Below, piece after piece: positions 34,296 to 44,557 of a stretch of 64,000 bases of DNA (its first letter is position 1; each line of letters begins with the position of its first letter). The DNA is from Dactylosporangium sucinum. GTDB taxonomy: Bacteria > Actinomycetota > Actinomycetes > Mycobacteriales > Micromonosporaceae. Location of the stretch: contig NZ_BMPI01000001.1 of the NCBI RefSeq assembly GCF_014647515.1, positions 282,784 to 346,783 of the forward strand, written 5' to 3'. The position numbers and the translations under genes were made by a program. The notes below the pieces were generated by a model. The model saw only the letters and a program-made list of their open reading frames with translations, was not told the origin of the DNA and ran no database searches.

Positions 34296-36068
34296 ATGCA
34301 GGTGCTGCGCCCGACGTCGTCGGCAACCGTTTCCCCCGCCGCACCGGCACCCGACCGGTCGCGGACCGTCCGGCACGCGACCCGCTCCAGGGTCGGTGTC
34401 GTGCTCGTCGCCGCGCTCGTCCTGGGTGCCTGTCACGACGACGGCGACGAGCGGCCGCCGGTCCCGCGCGACGGCGGAACCCTGCGCGTGGTGATCGGCG
34501 GCGCGCTGGCGCATCTCGACCCGCAGCGGGTGTATGCCGTCACCGAGGCCAACGTCAGCCGGTTGCTGACCCGGACGTTGACGACGTTCCGCTCGGTGCC
34601 GGGCTCCGCGGCGAGCGAGGTCGTCGGGGATCTGGCCACGGACGCGGGCCGGCCGAGCGAGCGCAATCAGGTGTGGGACTTCACGCTCAAGGACGGCGTG
34701 CGGTGGGAGGACGGCAGCCCGGTGACATGCGCCGACGTCAAGTACGGCATCCAGCGCAGCTTCTCGCCGCAGTTCGCCGACGGCGCGCGGTATCCCAGCC
34801 AGTACCTGCGACCGAACCCGCAGCCGTACACCGGCCCGTTCGCGGCGGGCGCCGACGGCGCCGGCCTGCGCTCGATCGAGTGCTTGACGCCACAGAGCAT
34901 CCGCTTCCATCTCAAACAGCCCGTCGGCGACTTCGGCTACGCAGTGGCGCTGTCGGTGTTCGCGCCGGTGCCCGCCGCGAAGGACACCAAGGAGGCCTAC
35001 GACCACCGCCCGTTCTCCAACGGGCCCTACCGGATCGAGTGGTCGACCGCGCAGGAGCTGGTGCTCGCCCGCAATCCGTTCTGGCAGCGGCGCACCGACG
35101 CCGTTCGCGGCGCGCATCCCGACCGGATCGTCATCACCTGGCGCAACGACACCACCGTGGTGACCGCGAAGCTCGTCGAGAGCGACGGCGCCTGGGCGGA
35201 CACGATCGCGATCGACCGGGACGCGGCCCCGAACTTCGTCCAGCAGATCATCAACGATCCGGTGCTGTCCCGCCGCGCGGTCGTCGGCAGCACCGGCGGG
35301 GTGCGGTACTTCGCGCTCAACACCCGCACGCTGCCCGAGCTCTCCTGCCGGCAGGCACTCACCTACGCGCTGAACAAGCGGCGGCTGCGGGCCGCGCTCG
35401 GTGGCTTCGTCGTCGGGGAGTTCGCCACGACGATGCTCGCGCCGCAGTTGAAGTCGCACCGGGCGTTCGACCTCTACGGCTCGATCGCGAACCCGGACGG
35501 CGACCCGGAGCACGCGCGGCGACTGCTGCAGCAGGCCGCGGCGGCAGGCCGGCCGTGCCCGGCCCGCATCCGGCTGGCGTATCCGGATTCGAGCGACGTC
35601 GCGCGGGCGATCAGCACGGTGGTGGAGTCCTACCAGCACATCGGGATCGAGGTCGTCCGCAGGCCGTATCCCTCGCAGTCGTACTACTCCACCGGCATCG
35701 GGAACCCGGCCAACGGCAACGACATGATGTGGGCCGGATGGGTGCCGGACTGGCCGAACGGCTCGGCGGTGATCCCGCCGCAGTTCGACGGCCGGCACCT
35801 GCCGAAGGACGGGTCCGCGGGCAACACCGACTACGCCAACTTCAACGACCCGCGGATCAACGCGCTGATCGACGAAGCGCTGGCCGAGTCGGACCTGGAG
35901 CGGCAGTACCGGCTGTGGGGCGCGCTGGACGAGGCGATCCAGGCCCAGGCGGTCAGCATCCCGGTGTTCTACATCAAGGCGTTGCGGATGGCCGGTGCGC
36001 ACGTGCGCAACGGGTTCATCCATCCGCAGTTCGGCCAGCCGGATCTGTGTGCCCTGTACCTCGCCTGA
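34296..36068 (+). CDS. Peptide-binding lipoprotein of an ABC importer (SBP family 5)
   Basis: A 590-residue exported lipoprotein with a long N-terminal region before the signal helix and lipobox LVLGAC. The body has GGALAHLDPQRVY, FTLKDGVRWEDGSPVT and a C-terminal FNDPRINALIDEAL, all family-5 traits. ATG with GAGGGG upstream. No permease or ATPase gene is next to it, so it probably feeds the importer encoded at 39698-45556 or another system. Its place beside the aminopeptidase and collagenase genes suggests it takes up collagen peptides. Confidence 0.9.
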   Translation: MQVLRPTSSATVSPAAPAPDRSRTVRHATRSRVGVVLVAALVLGACHDDGDERPPVPRDGGTLRVVIGGALAHLDPQRVYAVTEANVSRLLTRTLTTFRSVPGSAASEVVGDLATDAGRPSERNQVWDFTLKDGVRWEDGSPVTCADVKYGIQRSFSPQFADGARYPSQYLRPNPQPYTGPFAAGADGAGLRSIECLTPQSIRFHLKQPVGDFGYAVALSVFAPVPAAKDTKEAYDHRPFSNGPYRIEWSTAQELVLARNPFWQRRTDAVRGAHPDRIVITWRNDTTVVTAKLVESDGAWADTIAIDRDAAPNFVQQIINDPVLSRRAVVGSTGGVRYFALNTRTLPELSCRQALTYALNKRRLRAALGGFVVGEFATTMLAPQLKSHRAFDLYGSIANPDGDPEHARRLLQQAAAAGRPCPARIRLAYPDSSDVARAISTVVESYQHIGIEVVRRPYPSQSYYSTGIGNPANGNDMMWAGWVPDWPNGSAVIPPQFDGRHLPKDGSAGNTDYANFNDPRINALIDEALAESDLERQYRLWGALDEAIQAQAVSIPVFYIKALRMAGAHVRNGFIHPQFGQPDLCALYLA

Positions 36069-36097
36069 GGCGGGGCCCGGAGACCGGCGCCAAGCGC

Positions 36098-36134
36098 GAT
36101 GCTCCCCGTGCCGGGACACGGCACGGGGAGCATC
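36098..36134. terminator. Bidirectional hairpin terminator
   Basis: Bases 36098-36113 and 36119-36134 form a perfect 16-bp stem with a five-base loop. It lies between the convergent peptide-binding-protein (+) and collagenase (-) genes. No U-tract. Confidence 0.82.
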
Positions 36135-36149
36135 CTGGCGCGGGTTCGG

Positions 36150-38711
36150 TCAGTAGCGGGTGCTGACGGTGACGCCGGAGCAGGCGGTCCGGCCGTACAG
36201 GCTGATGTAGTTGTAGCCGGCGGTCGGGTTGGTGATGGTCAGCGTCTCGGCGTTGGTGGTGCCGGTGGACGAGCGCGTGGCGCTGGTGGTCGTCGCCCAG
36301 CTGGTCGGGCTGTAGTAGAGATCGCAGTTGCCGGTGCCGCCGGCGGCGGTGACGGTGAGGGTCGCGACCCCGGACGGCAGGTAGATGTAGAGGTAGTCGT
36401 AGTTGCCCGCGGTGGCGGAGCGTGCGGCGCGCTGGCAGTTGCGGTCGAGCGTGCGCACGTCGGAGCCGGTGCACTCGGGCAACGTGGTGCCGCCGCCGCT
36501 GGTGACGGCGACCGACTGGCTCGTCGTGGCGGTGGCGCCCTGGTTGTCGGTGACCTTCAGGGTGACCGTGTAGGTGCCGGCCGCGCTGTAGGTCTTGCTC
36601 GGGTTGGTGGCGGTGGAGGTGGTGCCGTCGCCGAAGGTCCACTGGCGCGAGGCGATACTGCCGTCACTGTCCGTCGAGCGGTCCGTGAAGCTGGCGGTGA
36701 GGCCGGTCGTAGCGACGGTGAACGCCGCGGTGGGCGGCTGGTTGGTGGGCGGAGTGGTGCTGCCGCCGCAGTTGCCGGCCGCGCAACGGGTCAGCCACGC
36801 GTCGAAGTCGGCGTCGTACCGGCTGCCGATGGTGCCGGTCAGGTAGCTGCGGGCGGTCGTGTACGCGCCGGACCGGTAGTAGCCCAGCAGGGTCATGACG
36901 TCGGAGCGGTGCGACTGGAGCATGTACCGGACGGCCAGGTAACCCCAGTTGTAGATGCGGGTCTGGTCGTTGCTGTACGTGGTGTCGAACAGCGTGCGCA
37001 ACGTGTACGTGTGGTAGCCGGCCTGCGTCTGCGCGCTGGTGTAGGTCACGCCGCGGTACGAGTACGAGATGTACTCGGCGAAGCCCTCGATCCACCAGAT
37101 GGTCGGCGTGGTGACGTTCGCGGAGAAGTCACCGTACATGTTGTACCGGCCGTCGAGGTAGTGGGTGTACTCGTGGTTGAGGTTCCAGATCTGGAAGGTG
37201 GGCCGGACCCACTCGGCCTCGTAGGCGATGAACCGCGCCTGGTTGTTCGGGTCCGACGGGTTGCCCTCCAGGTACATGCCGCCGTTGTTGGTGTCGATGC
37301 CGTAGATCGCGCCGGCGTAGGTCTGGTAGTCGGTGCTGGAGTCGAACACCACGACCTCGATGTCCGTGTTCACGTCACCGGACACCGGGCCGCTGTCGGA
37401 CACCACGCTGTGGAAGTACGCGTCCTGTGACTGCAGGCTGCTGCAGCTCTGGCTGAGCTCGGACGAGGTCATGCTCTGCGCGATGATGCGGATCGACGCG
37501 CTGCAGGTGTAGTTGATCGGCAGCACCGAGCTGGTCAGCCGCGCGGCGAGGTTGCAGGTGTTGTAGTAGCTGCAGTTCGCCGCGTCGTAGTACTGCGTCA
37601 TCTCGGCCACGCCGACCCACAGCGGTGCGGTGCGGCCGGTGATGCTGCTGCTGTTCAGCAGTCCGGCGGCCAGCGGCCGGACGGTGGGCTGCAGCGCGGT
37701 CTCCTGCAGGAACCGGCCCAGCTCCCGGCCCGCGTTGGAGGTCAGGAAGCTGTTGTCGGTGCCGAGCAGGTCGAGGTGGCCCGCCGCGAAGTTGTACAGG
37801 TTGTTCAGCACGGTCCGGTCGGACTGCACCGCGGTGACGAACGCGGGCACCTGGTGGCCCCGGAACAGCACCGTGTAGACGTTGTTGACCGCGTTGAGCA
37901 TGTACCACGACGCGTTGTAGGACGAGTTGTAGCTGGTCAGCAGCCGGTTGACGACGTACAGGTAGCGGGCGTTCTCCTGCGCGCTGTCGATCAGCGTCAC
38001 CGCCTCGGAGAGCGTCTCGCCGTTGGCGTCGCTGACGTCCCACACGCGCGAGCTGGCGAAGAACGCGTCCAGGCCGGCCCGGATGGCCGTCTGCAGCGTC
38101 GTGCCGTAGGTGCCGACGGAGGTGTCGTACCACTGCACGTAGTAGCCGGCGCGCAGGTAGAGCACCAGCTGCGGCATCCCGGTGCTGGAGTTGCCGGGGT
38201 AGCTCGACGCGCCGTCGCGCACCGCGTAGGCGACGCTGGCCATCTGCGCCTCACGGAAGGCGTAGTAGGCGTCGCTGCCGGAGAGGCTGAACAGGCCGTT
38301 GATGCAGTCGACCGAGGACGCCTTGATCTGACTCACCAGGGCCGATCCGGTCCGGCTGGTGAAGTCCGAGACGTTGCAGGCGGCTGCCGCGAGCGAGGCG
38401 CGGTCCGACGGGCGGGCCCGGCGCGCGGTGGCGTCGGGCCGGTCGTAGTCGGTCCGCGTGGCGGTCGTGGCGGCCGGTCGCGGCGCGCGGCGGTCGACCG
38501 GTTGCGCCTGCCTGTTCAGGTGCCGGTCGGTGGTGGCGGGGTCGGCGGCGGTGGGCGGCGCCTGGGTCGCCCCGGCCGAGGCGGCCGCCGCACCGGAGGG
38601 TGCGGGCGGGCCGGCGGCGGCCGGCACTGCCGTCAACCCGCCGGCGAGCGCGAGCAGCAGCGCCGCGCCGGACAGCCGGGCGATTCTTCGCCGGATCTGA
38701 CTTGTGGTCAT
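36150..38711 (-). CDS. Secreted microbial collagenase (peptidase M9) with PKD and PPC domains
   Basis: An 853-residue exported zinc metalloprotease. A signal peptide (to about residue 30) and a Pro/Arg-rich propeptide lead into the helical activator region. The peptidase domain has the zinc motif His513-Glu-Tyr-Thr-His517 with third ligand Glu542 in WWIEGFAEY. It is followed by a PKD domain (NQPPTAAF to SQSVAVT, with WTFGDGTTS) and a C-terminal PPC-like collagen-binding domain ending VSTRY. This is the M9 collagenase layout. ATG with AAGGAG upstream. It releases collagen peptides for the importers around it. Confidence 0.92.
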   Translation of the reverse strand: MTTSQIRRRIARLSGAALLLALAGGLTAVPAAAGPPAPSGAAAASAGATQAPPTAADPATTDRHLNRQAQPVDRRAPRPAATTATRTDYDRPDATARRARPSDRASLAAAACNVSDFTSRTGSALVSQIKASSVDCINGLFSLSGSDAYYAFREAQMASVAYAVRDGASSYPGNSSTGMPQLVLYLRAGYYVQWYDTSVGTYGTTLQTAIRAGLDAFFASSRVWDVSDANGETLSEAVTLIDSAQENARYLYVVNRLLTSYNSSYNASWYMLNAVNNVYTVLFRGHQVPAFVTAVQSDRTVLNNLYNFAAGHLDLLGTDNSFLTSNAGRELGRFLQETALQPTVRPLAAGLLNSSSITGRTAPLWVGVAEMTQYYDAANCSYYNTCNLAARLTSSVLPINYTCSASIRIIAQSMTSSELSQSCSSLQSQDAYFHSVVSDSGPVSGDVNTDIEVVVFDSSTDYQTYAGAIYGIDTNNGGMYLEGNPSDPNNQARFIAYEAEWVRPTFQIWNLNHEYTHYLDGRYNMYGDFSANVTTPTIWWIEGFAEYISYSYRGVTYTSAQTQAGYHTYTLRTLFDTTYSNDQTRIYNWGYLAVRYMLQSHRSDVMTLLGYYRSGAYTTARSYLTGTIGSRYDADFDAWLTRCAAGNCGGSTTPPTNQPPTAAFTVATTGLTASFTDRSTDSDGSIASRQWTFGDGTTSTATNPSKTYSAAGTYTVTLKVTDNQGATATTSQSVAVTSGGGTTLPECTGSDVRTLDRNCQRAARSATAGNYDYLYIYLPSGVATLTVTAAGGTGNCDLYYSPTSWATTTSATRSSTGTTNAETLTITNPTAGYNYISLYGRTACSGVTVSTRY

Positions 38712-38984
38712 GCGATCTCCTTGGGGGTTTGGCGAGCCGAAGCACGAACCAACCATCAGATGATTACGTGCTTCGATGTTTTGCTCGGCGCTGGACGCTA
38801 ACCACCGCGGGAGACCGCCGACAACCGGTCCACATGGGACGGTCAGGTTCGACCGCGCGACAGCTTTCCACAACCTTTACGGGACGACGGCGAACCCACG
38901 GCGATCAGCGGACGCTATGGCGCCGGCTATGAGGACCGGGCGCGCGGGCGTGAGATTCTGCGATCGTTCGGACCCCAACCTCGG

Positions 38985-39710
38985 ATGGCTGACGTGGCGA
39001 ACCTCCTGATCATCGACGAGGACTGCGCATACCGCCGGACCCTGGCGACCGGGCTGACGCAGTACGGACACGTCGTGTCGGACGTGTCGTTGCACGCGGC
39101 CGGCCGGGTGCTGGCCGACCTCACGTGCCACACCCATCAACGGCCCGATGTCGTCCTCATCGACCCGTTCCTGCCGACGGTGGACGGGTTGCTGCTGCTG
39201 CGGTTGGTGTGCCTCGGCTCTCGCCGGCCGGTGATGCTGCACACGGCGGACGGCGCCGAGGAACAGGTGCTGCAGGCGCTGCGCGGCGGCGCCGACGGCT
39301 ACCTGCCCAAGCCGGCGCAACCGGCGGTGCTGGACGCGAAGATCGGTGCGTTGCTGCGCCGGGTGCCCGCCGCACCGCCACCGGCGCCGTGCGTGGTCGG
39401 CGCGTTGCGCGTCGACGTGGCGGAGCGCCGGGTGTCCCTGGACGGCGTGCCGGTGGCCGTCACTCGCCGGGAGTTCGACCTGCTGGCGTGCCTCGCCGAA
39501 CATCCGGGCCGCGTGGTGTCCCGCGCGGTGTTGCGGACCCGGCTCGGCCCCGGCGGGACGACGTCGACCAACGGGATCGACGTGCTCGTCCACCGGCTGC
39601 GGGCCAAGCTCGGTGAACCGGCGGCGCGGGTGCGCTACCTGCACACCGTGCGCGGCAAGGGCGTGTCGCTGCACGCGACCGACCGCGCCGGCGAGCATCA
39701 CCGCACGTGA
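38985..39710 (+). CDS. Orphan OmpR/PhoB-family response regulator
   Basis: A 241-residue regulator with receiver domain 1-120 (acidic pair IDED, phospho-acceptor Asp in VVLIDPFLP, conserved Lys in LPKPA) and a winged-helix domain about 135-230 (RREFDLLACLAEHPGRVVSR, then VHRLRAKLGE and VRGKGVSL). No histidine kinase gene is nearby. It is divergent from the collagenase gene across 273 bases and overlaps the 3' end of the ATPase gene by 13 bases. Control of the collagenase is likely from position only. GTG at 38997 is an alternative start. Confidence 0.9.
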   Translation: MADVANLLIIDEDCAYRRTLATGLTQYGHVVSDVSLHAAGRVLADLTCHTHQRPDVVLIDPFLPTVDGLLLLRLVCLGSRRPVMLHTADGAEEQVLQALRGGADGYLPKPAQPAVLDAKIGALLRRVPAAPPPAPCVVGALRVDVAERRVSLDGVPVAVTRREFDLLACLAEHPGRVVSRAVLRTRLGPGGTTSTNGIDVLVHRLRAKLGEPAARVRYLHTVRGKGVSLHATDRAGEHHRT

Positions 39711-40669
39711 CAGGCCGCCTGGTGCCCGTCGGCACGGACCGTGAGCGCCGGCTCGGACTCGGCGCAGACCGGCACGGCCACCGGGCAGCGCGCCCGGAAG
39801 CGGCATCCCGGCTGCGGGCCCGGCTCCACCGCGGGCGCGGAGGGTGGGACGTCACGGCTGCGCCGCACCCCTCCCCCGCGCAGCCACGCGATGTCCGGGA
39901 CGGCGGCCAGGAGGGTCTGCGTGTACGGGTGCCGCGGATCGGTGTAGAGCTGGTCGCGCCCGCCGATCTCCACGATCCGCCCCCGGTACAGCACGGCAAC
40001 GCGATCGCAGAAGTGGCGCACCACGGCAAGGTCGTGGGAGATGAACAGGAACGCCAGGCCGAGGTCGGCGCGCAGGTCCTCCAGCAGGTTCATGACCTGC
40101 GCCTGGATCGACACGTCGAGCGCCGAGACCGGTTCGTCGGCGACGATGAGCCGCGGCTGGACCGCGAGCGCGCGGGCGATGCCGATACGCTGCCGTTGCC
40201 CGCCGGAGAACTCGTGCGGGTAGCGGCCGGCGTGGGCGGGGTCGAGCCCGACCTGACCGAGCAGCTCCCGGGTGCGGGACGCGACCTGCGGCTTGGGCAC
40301 CGTGTCATGGACCCGCAACGCCATGCCGAGGATGTCGCCGACGGTGTGGCGCGGGTTCAGCGAGGAGTACGGGTCCTGGAAGACGAGCTGCACGTCGCGC
40401 CGGTGCGGGCGCATGGCCCGCGCGGACAGCGCCGCGACGTCGCGCCCGGCGAGCCGGATCTCGCCGCGGTCCGGCCGCAACAACCGCGTCACGAGTCTGC
40501 CGATGGTCGACTTGCCGCTGCCCGACTCGCCGACCAGGCCAAGCGTCTCGCCCTCGCGCACGGTGAAGGCGACCCCGTCCACCGCCGCGACCGTGCGCCG
40601 GCCGCGGCCGGGCCGCGCGGTGAAGTGTTTGACGAGGTCGCGGACCTCCAGCAGCGGTACGTCAGGCAC
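39698..40669 (-). CDS. oppF: Oligopeptide ABC transporter ATPase, OppF family
   Basis: A 323-residue ATP-binding subunit: Walker [11 protein letters not shown]-loop [11 protein letters not shown], signature [15 protein letters not shown], Walker [13 protein letters not shown] and the C-terminal oligo_HPY zone with a CRFRARCP cysteine motif, as in OppF/DppF. GTG start. Last gene of a five-gene minus-strand importer operon. With OppD it would power peptide uptake. Confidence 0.94.
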   Translation of the reverse strand: MPDVPLLEVRDLVKHFTARPGRGRRTVAAVDGVAFTVREGETLGLVGESGSGKSTIGRLVTRLLRPDRGEIRLAGRDVAALSARAMRPHRRDVQLVFQDPYSSLNPRHTVGDILGMALRVHDTVPKPQVASRTRELLGQVGLDPAHAGRYPHEFSGGQRQRIGIARALAVQPRLIVADEPVSALDVSIQAQVMNLLEDLRADLGLAFLFISHDLAVVRHFCDRVAVLYRGRIVEIGGRDQLYTDPRHPYTQTLLAAVPDIAWLRGGGVRRSRDVPPSAPAVEPGPQPGCRFRARCPVAVPVCAESEPALTVRADGHQAACHVR

Positions 40670-40690
40670 GGCGTCGACCTTTCCGGGTGC

Positions 40691-41719
40691 TCAGAGCAGG
40701 CGGGGTGCGATCTCGGCGGCGAAGACCGCGTCGGGAACGGCGAGGTGGCAGCGGGAACGATGCGCGTCGTCGCCGGTGCGCACGGCGAGGTCCGGCAGGT
40801 GCGTGCGGCACCGGCCGTCGGCGACCCGGTCACGGAACTCGCACCGTGCGTGGAACGGGCAGCCGGGCAACGGTTCGAGCGGGTCCGGTGGCGCGCCGGG
40901 GATGGGATGCAGCCGGCCGCCCGCCGGCCCGGACAGCGACGGCAGGCTCTCCAACAGGCCCCAGGTGTACGGATGGGTCGGGCTGCCCAGAACGCTGCGC
41001 ACCGGGCCGTGCTCGACACCGCGGCCGGCATACATGACCAGTACGTCGTCGCACACGTCGGTGACGACCCCGAGGTCGTGGGTGATGAGGATGACGGCCG
41101 AACCGAACTCGTCGCGCAGACCGGCGATGAGCCCGAGGATCTGGGCCTGGACGGTGACGTCCAACGCGGTGGTCGGCTCGTCGGCGATGAGCAGCTTCGG
41201 GTCGTTGACCAGCGCCATGGCGATCATGACGCGCTGGCACATGCCGCCGGAGAACTCGTGGGGATAGTCGTCCGCGCGGCGCGCCGGATGGGGGATGCCG
41301 ACGCGGCCGAGCATGTCGACGGCGTGCGCGCGGGCGGCACGGCGGGTGGTGCGGTGGTGCAGCCGGTACGCCTCGGCGATCTGGTAGCCGACGGTGAGGT
41401 ACGGATGGAGGCTGGCCCGGGCATCCTGGAAGATCATCGCGGCCGTGTTGCCGCGATGGTGGCGCAGCTTCGCCTCCGGCATGCCGACGAACTCGCGACC
41501 GCCGATGCTGATCGAGCCGGTGATGACGCTGCGCCGCCGGTCGTGCAGGCCGAGCAGGGCCAGGCTGGAGACGCTCTTGCCGGATCCGGACTCGCCGACG
41601 ATGGCCAGCGTCCGACCCAGGTCCACGTCATAGCTGAGGCCCTGGACGGCGCGGATCATCCTGCCGGCGATCGGGAACTGCACGGTCAGGTCCCGCACCT
41701 GGACGAAGGCATCGCTCAT
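40691..41719 (-). CDS. oppD: Oligopeptide ABC transporter ATPase, OppD family
   Basis: A 342-residue ATP-binding subunit: [17 protein letters not shown] (Walker A), [43 protein letters not shown] and LITHDLGVV, then the oligo_HPY region with [13 protein letters not shown]. The ATG lies in an ATGA overlap with the stop of the permease gene; the longer frame to 42424 is shadow. It pairs with the OppF-type subunit 21 bases downstream. Confidence 0.94.
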   Translation of the reverse strand: MSDAFVQVRDLTVQFPIAGRMIRAVQGLSYDVDLGRTLAIVGESGSGKSVSSLALLGLHDRRRSVITGSISIGGREFVGMPEAKLRHHRGNTAAMIFQDARASLHPYLTVGYQIAEAYRLHHRTTRRAARAHAVDMLGRVGIPHPARRADDYPHEFSGGMCQRVMIAMALVNDPKLLIADEPTTALDVTVQAQILGLIAGLRDEFGSAVILITHDLGVVTDVCDDVLVMYAGRGVEHGPVRSVLGSPTHPYTWGLLESLPSLSGPAGGRLHPIPGAPPDPLEPLPGCPFHARCEFRDRVADGRCRTHLPDLAVRTGDDAHRSRCHLAVPDAVFAAEIAPRLL

Positions 41720-42693
41720 GCCAGCCGTACCCGCGGGTCGAGCACCGTGTACAGCAGGTCCACGATCAGGTTCATGGCGACCAGCACCACGGCGCCCACC
41801 AGGACGCCGCCCATGAGCACCGGCAGGTCGAACTGGTTGAAGGCGCGCAGCGTGAGCACGCCGAGCCCGGGCAGGCCGAAGATGCTCTCGGTGAAGATGG
41901 CACCGGTCAGCTGCAGCGCCAGGTCCAGGCCGAAGATCGTGGCGACCGGGGTGAGTGCGGCGCGCAGGCCGTGCCGGTAGACGACCCGTCGCGGCGAGGC
42001 CCCCTTGGCCCGGGCGGTGCGCAAGAAGTCCTCGTTGAGGATGTCGACCATCGCGGCGCGGGAGTAGCGGGTGTACGCCGCGGCGTTGGCGAGCCCGAGC
42101 GTGAGCCACGCGGCGCTGAGGCCGCCGGCCCAGGCGAGCGGGTCGTCCAGCGGCGAGTGGTAGGCCGAAGGCGGCAGCGCGGTCGCGTACAGCGCGACGA
42201 TCAGCGCGACGACGAAATAGGGCACCGAGCTCACCGTGAGGGTGACCCCGACGGCGGCGCGGTCGACGAGCGTGCCGCGCCGCCGCGCGGCGTACGTCCC
42301 GGCGAGCACGCCGACGACCAGGTACACGACGGCGGCCCCGACGACGATCGAGAGGGTCACCGGCACGGCCTGGGCGAGCAGGGTCGTCACCGGCTGTCCG
42401 AGGGTGTACGAGTAGCCCAGGCACGGCGCCGAGCAGTGCACCACGGCCCCGCCGGCGCTGAAGTCCCGGCCGGCGAACAGACCCGTGACGTAGTCGCGGA
42501 ACTGCACCGTGACCGGGCGGTCGAGGCTGAGGCTGCGGGTGATGTCGGCGGCGCGTTGCGGGGTGCAGCGGTTGCCGCAGATCGCCCCGGCCGGGTCGGT
42601 GGGCGCGACGAAGAACAGCGCGAAGCTCACCACGAGGGTGGCCGCGATGACGCAGACGGCGCTGACGAGCCGTTTGAGGGTGTACAACAGCAC
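41716..42693 (-). CDS. oppB: Oligopeptide ABC transporter permease, OppB family
   Basis: A 325-residue permease with the N-terminal helix LVSAVCVIAATLVVSF, an unusually Cys-rich periplasmic loop (AICGNRCTP and VVHCSAPCLGY) and the BPD_transp_1 domain with TARAKGASPRRVVYRHGLR as the ATPase contact. GTG start with AGGA upstream. The extra cysteines in the loop may form disulfides; they are not usual in the family. Confidence 0.92.
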   Translation of the reverse strand: MLLYTLKRLVSAVCVIAATLVVSFALFFVAPTDPAGAICGNRCTPQRAADITRSLSLDRPVTVQFRDYVTGLFAGRDFSAGGAVVHCSAPCLGYSYTLGQPVTTLLAQAVPVTLSIVVGAAVVYLVVGVLAGTYAARRRGTLVDRAAVGVTLTVSSVPYFVVALIVALYATALPPSAYHSPLDDPLAWAGGLSAAWLTLGLANAAAYTRYSRAAMVDILNEDFLRTARAKGASPRRVVYRHGLRAALTPVATIFGLDLALQLTGAIFTESIFGLPGLGVLTLRAFNQFDLPVLMGGVLVGAVVLVAMNLIVDLLYTVLDPRVRLA

Positions 42694-42769
42694 GATGTCC
42701 TGCCTGGGTTGCTGCCGGGCCCGGCCTGACGGATCGAACGTCTGACCGAGCCCGGGGATCGGGTGGCGG

Positions 42770-44524
42770 TCAGCCCTTGAGGAACATGCTCTTGTAGTTC
42801 GGCATGCCCATCGTGGAGTCGACGAGCGCGCCGCCGATGTTGGTGCCCATCACGATGGCGACCTTGTAGTAGTACCGCGGCAACACGATGTAGCGGCCCA
42901 TGATCTCGCGGTCGAGGTCGGCCCACTTGCCGACCGCCTCGTCCGGCGGGAGCGCGGCGATCGCGTTGATCCGGGCGTCGAGGTCCTTGTCGGTGAGCAT
43001 GCCGATGCTCTGGCCGTCGGCGATGCTGTGCGTCTGGAACAGCACCGGGAACCAGCTGCTGCCGGAGGGCCAGTCGGAGCACCAGCCGGACGGCGAGGCA
43101 CCGAGGTTGGTCGGGGCGTTGTAGTCGCCGACCTTGCCGCGAAGCTCGGCGGTGGAGACGCCGATCGGCTTGGTCGTGAACCCGGCCGTGGTCAGCGCGT
43201 CGGAGAGGATCTGCGTGGTCTGCTGGGTCAGCGGCTTGGTGTTGTCGTAGTACCAGCTCACCTCGAAGTTGAGCTTGCCGGCGTCGGTGAGCATCTTCTT
43301 CGCCGCGGCGGGGTCGCCGGCACCCTTGCCGGACAGGCCCGGCAGCGGCGGGTAGGCGCGGTAGCCGGGGACGCTCGGCGGCATGATGGTGCTGGAAGCC
43401 TGCTGGCCGTAGTCGTTGAATCCGGAGGCCTTCCACAGCTGGTCGTACGGGTAGGCGACGGCGATCGCCTTGCGGACCTCGAGCGGGATCTTGCGCGAGT
43501 CCAGCTGGGTCATCTGGTGGCACGGGCTGGCGCCGCGCAGCAGCTGGCCGGCCTTGGCGCCGTTCAGCTGCGGCAGCAGCGATGCATCGATGTTCTGGTA
43601 GTTCAGCGCGTTGGCGTCGGCGCCGTTGCTGTTGAGGACCTGCTGCTGGGTCTTGACGTCCTGCTCGCCGAACTTGAAGTGCCAGCCGTCGACGTACTGA
43701 TGGCGGGCCGGGTCGGTGTTCGCGTCCCAGTTCGGGTTGCGCTTGAGCTTGAGCTCGGCGCCGGGGGTGTAGCTGTCGAACTCGTACGGTCCGGTCGCCA
43801 TCGGCTTGTTCTTGTACTCCTGCCGGGTGTCCTTCGCCTTCGGAATCGGCGTGAACAACGGGTAGCTCATGTAGAACGGCAGGTCCGGGAACGGCTGGGC
43901 GAGGTGGATGACGAGCGTGCCCGGGTCGGGGGTCTCGACGCCGGCGTACGTGTCGCCGCCGGTGTACGGACCCTTGTACGCACCGGGTTTGTTCGGGTCG
44001 CCGTCCTTGAAGTAGGTCATCTGGTACGTCGGACCGTTGGGGTACACGTCGTGCGCGAAGGACCGCTTGATGGCGTACGCGATGTCCTCGACCTTGACCT
44101 CGCTGCCGTCGGCGTACTTGATGCCGCGCTGGAACCGGAACGTCCAGGTGAGCTTGTCGGCCGATACGGTGCCGAGGTCGGTCAGGTCCGGAACGAGCAC
44201 CGCGTCGCCGTTCGGGCGGATGTCGAACTGGGTGGGGGTGCGGAAGACCAGCTTGTCGATCTCGTTGGCATCGACGTAGTACGTGTCGGTCGGGTCGAAC
44301 GTGTTGGGCGTCGGCTGGGAGTACACGGTGATCGTGCCGCCCTTGCGCGCCCCGGGCACCTCTTTCGCGGGTCCCTTGGCGTCGCGGTCCATGATGACCT
44401 TGTCGGTGGCGATGGCGGGCTGGCCGTCGTCGGCGGATTTCCGCTTCGACGACGGGCTGCCGCAACCGGCGGCCGCGGCGGCGATCACGGCGACCACCAC
44501 CGCGACCGATCTGACGTGCTTCAT
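42770..44524 (-). CDS. Oligopeptide-binding lipoprotein of the Opp operon (SBP family 5)
   Basis: A 584-residue exported lipoprotein with lipobox AAAGC near residue 20. Family-5 features include TPNTFDPTDTYYVDANEID, FRFQRGIKYADGSEVKVED and a GWCSDWPSGSSWFP pocket segment. It sits between the OppC and OppB permease genes, an unusual but complete arrangement (permease C, binding protein, permease B, two ATPases). Its layout resembles the solo protein at 34296, suggesting similar peptide ligands. Confidence 0.93.
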   Translation of the reverse strand: MKHVRSVAVVVAVIAAAAAGCGSPSSKRKSADDGQPAIATDKVIMDRDAKGPAKEVPGARKGGTITVYSQPTPNTFDPTDTYYVDANEIDKLVFRTPTQFDIRPNGDAVLVPDLTDLGTVSADKLTWTFRFQRGIKYADGSEVKVEDIAYAIKRSFAHDVYPNGPTYQMTYFKDGDPNKPGAYKGPYTGGDTYAGVETPDPGTLVIHLAQPFPDLPFYMSYPLFTPIPKAKDTRQEYKNKPMATGPYEFDSYTPGAELKLKRNPNWDANTDPARHQYVDGWHFKFGEQDVKTQQQVLNSNGADANALNYQNIDASLLPQLNGAKAGQLLRGASPCHQMTQLDSRKIPLEVRKAIAVAYPYDQLWKASGFNDYGQQASSTIMPPSVPGYRAYPPLPGLSGKGAGDPAAAKKMLTDAGKLNFEVSWYYDNTKPLTQQTTQILSDALTTAGFTTKPIGVSTAELRGKVGDYNAPTNLGASPSGWCSDWPSGSSWFPVLFQTHSIADGQSIGMLTDKDLDARINAIAALPPDEAVGKWADLDREIMGRYIVLPRYYYKVAIVMGTNIGGALVDSTMGMPNYKSMFLKG

Positions 44525-44557
44525 GCAATGCCTCGATTCTGCGGGGGGTACGGGCGG

